The notes under the pieces: model-generated
Told to the model about the DNA's origin: nothing
The model's input: the letters and a program-made list of their open reading frames with translations, nothing else
The model's database searches: none
Shown here: positions 55,736 to 64,000 of the stretch, piece by piece
Position numbering within the stretch: position 1 is the stretch's first letter
Layout: each line of letters opens with the position of its first letter
Made by a program: the position numbers and the translations under genes
NCBI GenBank assembly: GCA_040285825.1
Contig: JAUPSS010000002.1
Span: 1,612,001-1,676,000, forward strand
Direction: 5' to 3'
DNA length: 64,000 nt
From: Eukaryota sp. TZLM1-RC
Taxonomy: Eukaryota > Metamonada: BaSk clade

Positions 55736-56260
55736 GGATCATCTTCATGAACCTTCCAATACGTTGCAATATACTGAGAATCAAGGTCAATTATACTTTC
55801 CCCTAATACAATTTTCAAAACTCTTTTTAATTTGCATGGATCATAATAATTTGTGTAAATACTATAAGTATCAACAACATATCGTCCAGCGATTAAAATT
55901 TTCAAGTGTTTTTGATTCATTTCTATCAAATTTGAATTATAATATTGAATCCATTCACTAGCATCGATTTCACCCTTAAAAAGTCCTTATTGTCAGAACG
56001 TTTCATAACATGTGGGATGTCAAATTCTACAATATTGAAACCACATATTAGGTGAAGATTGCAAGTTTCGAGAATGTTTTTTAAACGAACTTCAAGATAT
56101 TGATTGAACTTAAAATAAATTTAAAAATAAATTGAGTGAGTTTTTTTACGTACCACATACTACTTGATTAACGTTGAAATCTGGGCCAAATGTCGAATGT
56201 GTTGACACCATGTGTTCAAAGATGTCTTGAATAGTTGTGTAGGGATACTTGTTTGAATTG
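55723..56260 (-). pseudogene. Family-B DNA polymerase exonuclease-domain relic
   Basis: Reading the minus strand: YPYTTIQDIFEHMVS (about 56250), then LHLICGFNIVEFDIPHVMKR (about 56050), a one-base frameshift near 55980, then IAGRYVVDTYSIYTNYYD and CKLKRVLKIVLGE to 55723. NI..FD.P...R and GR..VDTY..CKL..VL are the ExoII and following blocks of family-B polymerases. The ExoI block is degenerate. A GTATGT..AAG stretch at 56160-56109 could be an intron. Whether it is of cellular or viral origin cannot be decided here. Confidence 0.45.
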
Positions 56261-57049
56261 TTTCAATGATCAATTACCATTGCAAGAACACCGCATGTTG
56301 GATTTCACAATTTTCTTGCAAATTGTGCCATAATCTCAATCGTTTTGAATTGATAACTTTCGTTCTTCTTGAAATAATGCCTTTGGATCAGAATCTGAAG
56401 CACATAACATGGGTTGCTTAATAGGTCGTTGCGAGGCGGAGGTTTGCCCATTAGCTCGACGTGAAGCCATTATAGTGGAATAGAATAGGGGTGCAGGGAA
56501 AATTCGTTGTTAGAGACATTTGTCCCATGTACCTTGTACTGTTACCACTAAAATACAGTACAATTTACTTTTGGTTAAATGTCATACAATCGATCTCCCT
56601 CCACCTATTCACGTTTTTGATTATGTTTTTACCCGAGCTTCAAATTACGGTATGCTGCAGAACCATACATTAGATATTAGTCTACATTAAAAATTATCAT
56701 CAATAATCTATATATGGTATTTCAAGCAGAAGTTCTACAAACTACTAGTCTATATTAAAATCAACATTAATAAAATTCATGGACACATACAGTACACTTG
56801 TATCGACCATGGACATGATTTCCATTGGAGTTTTTACAAGGGTACCATAAAGTAGTATTAAGAAAGTGGTCTACGGAAGAAGACATACAGTGCTTTGATT
56901 GACGTTTCCAAGCTGAAGCCCAGTGTCTCATTCACTGTTGCCACGTCAAATCACGCACCGGGTTCATACTCGGGGGTCCGTTAGCAAAAACTGATGCACC
57001 CTTTGACACTTCATTTCAAATTTCGTGTTTCTTTGACACATCATTATTT
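56261..57049. other. Degraded region beyond the polymerase relic
   Basis: 56470-56337 on the minus strand has an ATG-led 44-codon start (MASRRANGQTSASQRP) that stops; it could be the N-terminus of the relic. A near-repeat, TAGTCTACATTAAAA / TAGTCTATATTAAAA, occurs at about 56678 and 56747. Nothing else recognised. Confidence 0.35.
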
Positions 57050-57135
57050 TCCATTTTTGGAAATTATTCCAAACATCTCCTGTTTTTGATGATAGTCTTC
57101 CGTTTAAAGAAAATGGGACAGCAATAATAACAAAA
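57050..57135 (-). mobile_element. Retrotransposon family A, very diverged relic
   Basis: Reads IIAVPFSLNGRLSSKTGDVW then NNFQKW, recognisable as the family A FPFSINGRLSVEAE..DDFQKM block. An old piece next to a younger A copy. Confidence 0.6.
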
Positions 57136-57268
57136 TAATAATAGCAAAATCTAGTCATTGTTAGCATAAACCAGGTTTTGTTAATGTGGATTAAGATATA
57201 TGCCTTATATATATGTTGATGTACACAAAAATTGTGTGGAATTTCAAGATTTCTCATAGAATTATATT

Positions 57269-57975
57269 ATTTATTGAACTTGCACACTTAATAAATAAAT
57301 AAATAAATAAATAATGGGACGACTATCATTGAACCAAGATTTCCTCTACAAAATCTTGATCTGTTTGCTGTCTAGCTAAAGCTTCTCTTATTCGATTGAA
57401 AAACCGAGCTAATCTATTAACAACAAATTGAATCCGAGAACGCCATAAAAAATGTCAAATCTTTTCATTGTTTTACTTGAACCATATTTTGGAAGTCATT
57501 CAAAAAAAATTCTGCTTCATCTGATAATCTTCCATTTATCGAAAATGGAAAAACAATAAAAACCAGCTGTGTATTTCTATCGGCATTAGCCTCTTCAATA
57601 TCTTTATAATATTTTCTATGTTTCTCTTTTGCTTTAAAATCAAGAGCAGTCACAGGATTAAGTTTTCTTCTGTGAACCAAAGTGTCATTTGCAACATTAC
57701 AGGAGACAAAATCAACAACAGCTTCAGAATTATCAATCAAATCACAGTATACATCACCTCTATCATCAGAACCAAAATTATTCAATGACAGTGTCTCCTT
57801 CAGCAGAGGCTCTTTGATACACGAAATTCTTGCAGTTTGTGCCATATTGAAAACAGTGTCTCTGACAGCATCATGTAGTGAAGAACGATAAGTTATCAAT
57901 TTAGAACAATTCAGAGCATGGCGCAAAGTGGGTTGAGATGAATTCGAACATATACATTTTTCTTTTGATAATAAT
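57269..57975 (-). mobile_element. Retrotransposon family A, 3' end
   Basis: Tail includes a short AAAT microsatellite (57290-57314) not seen in other copies. The frame 57926-57465 holds RHALNC, YRSSLHDAVRD, and DDRGDVYCDLIDNSEAVVDF (Trp to Leu). 5' truncated within the CxC finger. Confidence 0.87.
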
Positions 57976-58119
57976 TAACGAACTTAGCAATTCATTATCA
58001 GAGGATTGATGATTTAAAATGTTATTTTTATCATCAACTCTACAACAATATTCCATTTTGCTTGTTAACCTTCCTACAAGATCACAAAAACAAAGATTTA
58101 ATTCAATCTGTTTTTTTCA
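57976..58119. other. Spacer between A and C elements
   Basis: About 140 bp, AT-rich, not recognised. Confidence 0.4.
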
Positions 58120-59154
58120 ACTGGAATATTTATTGAAATAAAAAAACCCATCTAGAATTCAATATCCTCCAAACAAGCGTCACTATTACAAAACCTACTC
58201 ACAGCATTTCGTTCATATTCTACACCAATAGCTAAAAGTGCCTTTGAAATCATTGTTGGAATAGACTTGAAAATGCAGAAAAAACAATTCTATTTAACCA
58301 GAAAGTGGAGTTCATTGTTTTACCAGACCTATTCAGTAACACTTTTTTGAAATTGTCAAAAAAGTGCAACCCTGAAGGTACAATATTGCCAAAAAGAGAA
58401 ATTGCAAACGGCACAAACTGATATTTCACATGTTCCACTCTACCTAACTGTGCCAAAGGTTCTTCATATTTTTTTATCTTCTTTTTTTCGGCGTTAGATA
58501 ACGGCTGCTCAGCGGAATACACTAAACGAGCAGCAGAATTTTTGCAAACATCAACTGAGACAACATCTACAACATTGAGAACACCATCGATCCCTGGAGC
58601 TACTAAATCTGCCCTTCTTTTACCAAAGGAATCATCAGTTTGATCTGAAGATAGCTTACGTACTAATGGCTCAATAAATGCCGCTATATTGAAACTTTTG
58701 CACATGGCATCACGAGCTGAGTCATGAACAATTGAGCGATAAGTTATGAAATACTTACAGTTTAAAATATGGGAAAGCATAACAACACTCTTGCAGCGAC
58801 AAATTAAATCATTTGGTAAAGAACAAGGGCATAGAAAACATCTCATTCTCATTGCAGTGGTCCATTGGTGATCATTAAGTAGAAGGCCAAAATGTTGGGA
58901 ATTTGGGAGATTAGGCTACTTGAGCAACTGTCTTCAAGATCAATCAAAAAGTTTGCAAAAACAGGATTTTTTTCTTTAGCCAAGCTAAAACGTACAACAT
59001 AATCCAAGTTTTCTAAAACTTTCAAGATTTTTTTCTGCCATTTTGCAAAAGTCAGTGGTAAGGAGAGCAAGCTTCTTGGAGGAAGTTCCACAATATCAGA
59101 GGGGAAACATTTAGACCAAATATTGGGTGAAAGGGTTTCAATTTCCTGTTTCAA
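58120..59154 (-). mobile_element. Retrotransposon family C, 3' half, in right arm
   Basis: Frames 59154-58849 and 58852-58250 give the same blocks as the left arm: CRCKSVVMLSHILNC, KRRADLVAPGIDGVLNVVDV, and the C-terminus to NRIVF. Here the part after the endonuclease is in one frame. Eleven or so bases encoding DQLYAMC in the left arm are shortened to DAMC. Confidence 0.85.
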
Positions 59155-59778
59155 AGAAATAAGATAAGAGCTGCCACAATTTTTTTATTTTTTTAAGTAA
59201 AAATATGAGAAACAGAATTTGTAACAATCTTTCCAGTAGATTGACAGTAAGGGATCCTGAATCCTGAATCATCTTTGGTTCAAAAAGTGCGTCTGACATG
59301 CAACGAGAATAATGAGCCTATTTATCAAATTTTTCACTTGTCACCACCATTTTCGACTTCTGGTGGCCTATTTTGGCAGGTTTTCAACCTTCAACTTGGT
59401 AATGATCTCCCTCACTTTTGACTATCTTCATCACTTCATTTTTCTATCTTCATTTGAAACACTGTCAACAATGTTGTTGACCTTGCTGTTGAATGATGTC
59501 ATCTCTATTACAGTTTCAATTACAGTATAGTGTTCTTACTGGTTTGTCTTTGGATCTCTTCACTCAGAATCTGTGGATCTGTCTTTCTCGTCATTGTTAA
59601 CTTTCCATTCGGTCAGTACTACTCTCGCTGCGAAAAACCTCTTTCTATTCCATTTTTTGGTCTGGTTGCTTCGGTTGTTTCTGTCGTGGTGGCAATGTTT
59701 CTAGACTCGAAATCAAGTCATGGAAGGGGTTTCATTTGCAAAAGTGGTATTTTTTCTTAACCAACCAAAGGTTCTTAA
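59155..59778. other. Unique segment of right arm, with 76-codon frame
   Basis: Counterpart of 51706-52130 plus the sequence joining it to family C. The plus-strand frame 59530-59760 is the same 76-residue hydrophobic reading as in the left arm. Unrecognised. Confidence 0.35.
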
Positions 59779-61505
59779 TTTATTGAACTTGTGATCTTAA
59801 CAAAATAAAGTCATAACTATCAGGACTAAATTCATTGAACCAAGATTTCCTCTAGAAAATCTTGATCTGCTTGCTGTCTAGCTAAAGCTTCTCCAATTCG
59901 ATTGAAGAACGGAGGTAATCTATTATTAACGGCAAACTGAATCCGAGAGCGTCATTAAAAATATCAAATTTTTTCATTGTTTTTTTTGAACCATTTTTTG
60001 GAAATCATTCAAAAAAGTTTCCGCTTCTGCTAATAATCTTCCGTTTATCGAAAATAGGAAAGCAATAAAAAATTGGTCTATTTCTATCAGCATTAGCTTT
60101 TTCAATAACTTTACCGCATGATCTATGTTTTTTGTCGGCCTTAAATTCGAGAGCACTTACAGGAACAAAGTCAACAACAGCTTCAGAATTATCAATCTAA
60201 TCACAGTATACATCACCTCTATCATCAGAACCAAAATTATTCAATAAAAGTGTTCCCTTCAGCAGAGGCTCTTTGATACACGATATTCTTACAGTTTGTG
60301 CCATATTGAAAACAGTGTCTCTAACAGCATCATGTAATGAAGAACGATAAGTTATCAATATAGAACAATTCAGACCATGACGCAAAGTGAGCTGTGGTGA
60401 ATTTGAATAAATGCATTGTTCTTTTGATAATAATTGATTAATAAGGCTATTCAGATATAATCTCATTTTTGTTACAAACGCTTCATGATTAACACACAGT
60501 CCAGACCTTCGTGGTACAATGGTTACAAACAGTGATGAATCTGATGACTGGTTTTCACAAACATCCTTTTCAAATAACAATGAGTGAAGATCTTGATTTA
60601 AAACGGCCGAGGTGCATTTATTATTATAAAGATCATTTTCATATATTCTAGTCAATCGTTTCAGTAATGTTCGCAGAATGTAATTTAAATTTAAAAAATT
60701 CTTTTCTGGAATATTACCATTGAATGAATGGGGAAAGCATCGACTCCATTTTTCTACATCAGTTTGTGAAATTTCATCATTTAAAGCAAAAACAGTACAA
60801 CTTTGCGTTGTCATCAATAAATCTTCCCAATCGGCAAATCTTTCAGACAACTCAAAAATTGCATTCCTGCATTACACCGATAAAAGCACATGAAGTAAGA
60901 ATAGAAGCGTTTGTCCAAGCTTAACCGCCATAATGTGGACTAAGATAAGCATGATCAGGAATTTGGAACATTTTACATCCTATTAATTGGAACAACACTT
61001 TTGCACGTAATTCATTGAACTTCTGGGCCAAAGGCCTAGTGACAAGAGGATTTGTAGATCGAATTATAGGATTAAAGTTGGAACTAAAACACAGTCTTAT
61101 AATGGTAAATTTGATATGTTTTTGTATATCTAAAGTCATCATTCGGTCAATATTTTCGGAAATTGAGTTCAAATTTTGAAACAATTCTTTGGTAATTTCA
61201 TCATTATTTCCTAAAAACGAACCCAAATGACGAATAGCATCAATTGAATATAATTTGGCTTGAATTTCAATACCATCAACTATTGTAGAAACTGGAGAAT
61301 TCGAAAGTAAAACACATTTCAGTAAATTAAGTTGGAGGCCAATTTTGTTAAATAGTTCTTTGAAACATACAGTTGCTTCGCTGGCAATCGTTAAGTCACC
61401 TATAAGAACAACATCATCCTTATAAGCAATCATCGTTAAAGAAGGAAACATTGTTTGAATTTGTAATAAAATTGGATGAATGGCCAGACAAAACAAAAAG
61501 AGGTC
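59779..61505 (-). mobile_element. Retrotransposon family A, in and beyond right arm
   Basis: From the tail through the endonuclease, finger and LFQLIGCKMFQIPDHAYLS to the thumb and the polymerase block AYKDDVVLIGD, where YMDD reads YKDD. At about 61505 the sequence jumps from KQEDPLGPL straight to the N-terminal region, so roughly 1 kb of the polymerase is deleted. Confidence 0.87.
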
Positions 61506-62180
61506 CTAACGGATCTTCTTGTTTAAAGGAGCACAAAAACCAAAGAATTCCCAGAGAAAATTGATAGCATATTTTCCTTTACATAATTGATCCAAAAATC
61601 TGTTATAAACAAAAGCAAATTCATTGCATTTCGACAGATGTATTTCTTCGGGGATTTTTATGGGAGGGTGGCAATTGTCTTCTATTCTACATTTCAAGCA
61701 TCGATCTGCAGTTTTACCTTTTTGGTTTTTTCTGAAAGAAACACCACAATTGCTGCAAAATTTATGCTTGATACGATTGTTTGCTGGTTTTACAACAAGT
61801 TGTGGAGAATTATTGATTGATTTTCCTTCAGATTCAATTCTTCTAGTAAATTTTCTCCTGCACTTTTTTTCAGAATTTGGAACGTCATTGTTTTCCACAT
61901 TGGGACATGTTCGAGCATAATGTCCCTGTTCTCGGCAGTTAGAACAGTTGTGAAGGTAATCTTTACTTGCTACAACATTTTCACAAATTTCTTGATCAGA
62001 AAATTATTTGTTTAAAAATGAAGAGGGAAGAGGGCGGTGAGGAGAAGTGGAAAGGACATCATCAACAACCTGTGTTCGTTGGTTCTTTCTTTTGATTCTA
62101 TTGAAAACAGAAACAGATTCAAGCAAGACTAAGAAAGAGTAGAAACTAAGTAAAAAACTGAAGTAAGACGGATTTTTCGT
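61506..62180 (-). pseudogene. Family A N-terminal zinc-finger region
   Basis: Frame 61898-61506 shows the second zinc site intact: FCSNCGVSFRK..DRCLKCRIED (CX2C..CX2C) followed by FLDQLCKGKYAINFLWEFFG. The first zinc knuckle is further upstream in another frame (near 61930) and is partly lost. The match ends near 62180. Confidence 0.8.
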
Positions 62181-62221
62181 AGAGGAGGGTGAAAAAAAAG
62201 AACGTTCTGTTCTTTCCTAAA

Positions 62222-62330
62222 TGCATTCAGAAACATTTGGTGCAAATGTGGGATGGTAGTCGTTTCAGTTCAGAAGATAACTCATTCAAATATGGACTAC
62301 TATGAGGATCTCACAATTGACATCCTTCGG
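62222..62330 (-). mobile_element. Retrotransposon family B, small diverged relic
   Basis: About 110 bp aligning with the B region that encodes the ELSCELEKLPSQIWTKCFPQ segment. No open frame. Confidence 0.5.
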
Positions 62331-62512
62331 AATTCTTGAACATTGCAATTTTTTTCCGCTGGGGTTAATAAAAACTTACTTGCAAACCATTACCAAAATA
62401 ACCAAAACTTTTTGATTTGATTTTTTTCTTTTGATGATTGCAGTCAATTATTTTTTGACCTTTCTGAAAATATCAACTTAGTTAAACTCATTATTGTCAA
62501 TTATTTTCATCA

Positions 62513-62577
62513 TTGCTAAATGCCCATCAGAGGACAACTGCAATAAGTGTGAGGTGTTTTCTGTGGCCATGAAAAAA
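62513..62577 (+). mobile_element. Retrotransposon family C, small diverged relic
   Basis: About 65 bp aligning with the C segment encoding TNGPLQ and MRMRCFLWP. Too short for more. Confidence 0.4.
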
Positions 62578-63424
62578 GATAGAAAATAGACAAACAGTCA
62601 AGGCAAAGTATTGGAATAGGTTTGTATGAAAGTGTTTACAGAATTGTGCACATAATTGTAAAATATTATCTTTTATCAATTATTCCCAACCCTCTTTTCG
62701 CCCCTAGACAGATATCAGGTGGCTAATTCTAATGGTGGCTATCTAAAGGATTTTATGTGGATCATGGTTCTCCTCAACAACAAACGTGGTTTTAAAAAAT
62801 ATTTCGTAAATTGGGGGGGGGGGTTATTCAGATGTAAAACTTAACACCAACAGTACACAATTCAATCACACACATTTGTTGTGACTATTCATGCACTTGT
62901 TCTCTAGTTAATAGAATAAATACTGATTGTTTGTTTTATTGACCTAAAATATTCCTATTTGTTTAAAAAATCGATTTAAGAAAATTCATCACAAAATACA
63001 GAATAAAAAACAAGAAAAAAACACTGCAAAGTAGATTTAAACAATAAATTCAACTGTTTGTTTGATACCTCATTGAAACCTCGATCTGCTTCACTAATTT
63101 TGCTAAGAAGTGTTACGGACCAAAGTCGATCAATGAGTTTGGTTGTATTGTCCATGTTAGGTTAGTTTGTCTTTTGTTATTAATTTTTAAATGTTTTTAT
63201 TTGTCTGTAATTTAATCAATTTTGTGAATTCAGTTTCTAAAGAGAAACATGCTTCAAAAGTGCGATTGATAAGAGTAGAGAACGATGCATCAGAAATGCT
63301 TTACATAGCTTCTACCCACTACTACCCACTACTACCCACTTGCGGTATCTGTGATAAGGGATATCAAAAGGCTTCAGTGCTTTAGTTTGAATCATTTTTG
63401 AAAATACTTTGAGTTGTTTTTTAT
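62578..63424. other. Intergenic with simple repeats
   Basis: No gene supported. Contains an 11-G run (62813-62823), a block shared with 37307-37350 (62640-62690), and three tandem copies of a 10-base ACTACCCACT unit (63311-63340). Confidence 0.5.
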
Positions 63425-64000
63425 TAAATTTAATTAAAAACCTAAAAATGAACATCTAAAGAATCCATCTCTCCCAAAACAAAAACACTGTCTGCAACTC
63501 TCTCATAGTGAGAACCAAGAGAAAGCAAAGCATCAGAAACAATCCTCAACATCCCCTTAAAAATAGAAAACACAATTCTATTTTGCCAAAACAATCTGTT
63601 GAAATTTCTGTTAGTTCTCTTTACATTCAATTTAAAATCTGCCAGAAAAGGTATAGCCGTTGGAGCAAGTGAACCAAAAAGAGAAAATACAAATGGATAC
63701 AAATAATATTTTGCATGCTGTTGACTGGACAATTTGGACAAAGGTTCATTGTATTTTTTGATTTTGAAACTTTCAGCATTTGAAAGGGGATTATGAATTT
63801 CAGAATTAACAAGCCTTTCATTTGAGGCATTACAAGGATCAACAGACATTACACCCAATAATATGAAGGTTCCATCTAATCCAGGTAATAAGACATCACC
63901 TCTATTATTCTTATGAAAATCATCTTCAGTATCAAACAGATTTGACAACAGAGGTTCCAAAAAGAATTCAATTGTATGAGACTTACACATACAACATAAT
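63425..64000 (-). mobile_element. Retrotransposon family B, 3' end, runs off window
   Basis: Tail at 63425 and an open frame of 182 codons from the window edge: MCKSHTIEFFLEPLLSNLFD, NNRGDVLLPGLDG, ILLGVMSVD, NRLFWQNRIVFSIFKG and the terminus GEMDSLDVHF. The frame is intact as far as the window shows, so this copy could be younger than the others. Confidence 0.87.

Larger units (their letters stand above)
58120..61008. repeat. Large inverted repeat, right arm
   Basis: Inverse of 50475-53340. Order: family C 3' half, the unique segment, family A. A 13-base difference in the unique segment (near 59440) and single changes elsewhere separate the arms. The arm's outer end at 61008 is inside family A, which continues beyond it only on this side. 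Confidence 0.9.

Noticed and set aside
63311-63340. Possible CRISPR-like or satellite array
   Set aside because: Only three 10-base tandem units without spacers; a simple minisatellite.
1-64000. Polyadenylation-created stop codons as in Blastocystis
   Set aside because: Each host gene examined has an encoded TAA, TAG or TGA in frame at the expected end.

Overview
This window is nuclear DNA from a small-genome, AT-rich eukaryote. Single-copy genes are intron-poor, and the six introns I could place are only 28-32 nt long, all GT..AG. Three things point to an anaerobic stramenopile of the Opalinata (Blastocystis/Proteromonas group). These are the tiny introns, the archaeal-type SufC-SufB fusion gene known from Blastocystis, Proteromonas and a few other anaerobic protists, and the general gene style. 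A CYB5D1-type gene, whose family is tied to cilia and flagella, favours a flagellated relative such as Proteromonas over non-flagellated Blastocystis. The taxonomic call is inference. Every host gene I see carries its own encoded stop codon, so I find no need for the polyadenylation-made stops described in Blastocystis.

Host genes, left to right: the 3' part of an ABCC/MRP transporter; an unrecognised Ser-rich protein; ribosomal protein L3; Hop2 (meiotic recombination); SufCB (Fe-S cluster assembly); a Sac-domain phosphoinositide phosphatase; phosphatidylserine synthase; NOM1/Sgd1; DCC1 (cohesion clamp loader); NAT10/Kre33 (RNA cytidine acetyltransferase); a TPRG1-like hSac2-domain protein; an EEF1A-methyltransferase-like enzyme; an M20 metallopeptidase with two tiny introns; BCD1/ZNHIT6; a Nepro-like protein; and CYB5D1. 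Ribosome-biogenesis genes are frequent (L3, NOM1, NAT10, BCD1, Nepro-like), but no operon logic is implied.

The rest is dominated by broken non-LTR retrotransposons of one general design: N-terminal zinc knuckle, reverse transcriptase, a CxC..H..C finger and a C-terminal restriction-like endonuclease. I separate families A, B and C, plus one fragment called D. One A copy (about 21.8-27.8 kb) is nearly full length and is interrupted by a B copy. A shortened version of the same A-with-B arrangement recurs at 39.2-41.4 kb. A 2.9-kb composite (A, a unique 0.5-kb stretch, C) is present as an inverted pair at 50.5-53.3 and 58.1-61.0 kb, flanking Nepro-like, CYB5D1 and other sequence.

The most unusual content is between and beside these elements. 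There are two relics of a Fanzor/TnpB-like RNA-guided nuclease (45.9-46.8 and 55.2-55.7 kb). One lies directly next to a relic resembling the exonuclease domain of a family-B DNA polymerase. There are also two MULE transposase remnants, a BED-finger fragment, three copies of a roughly 75-96-bp repeat with LTR-like TGTTG..CAACA ends, and a 20-nt motif at the same distance upstream of the start codons of unrelated genes.
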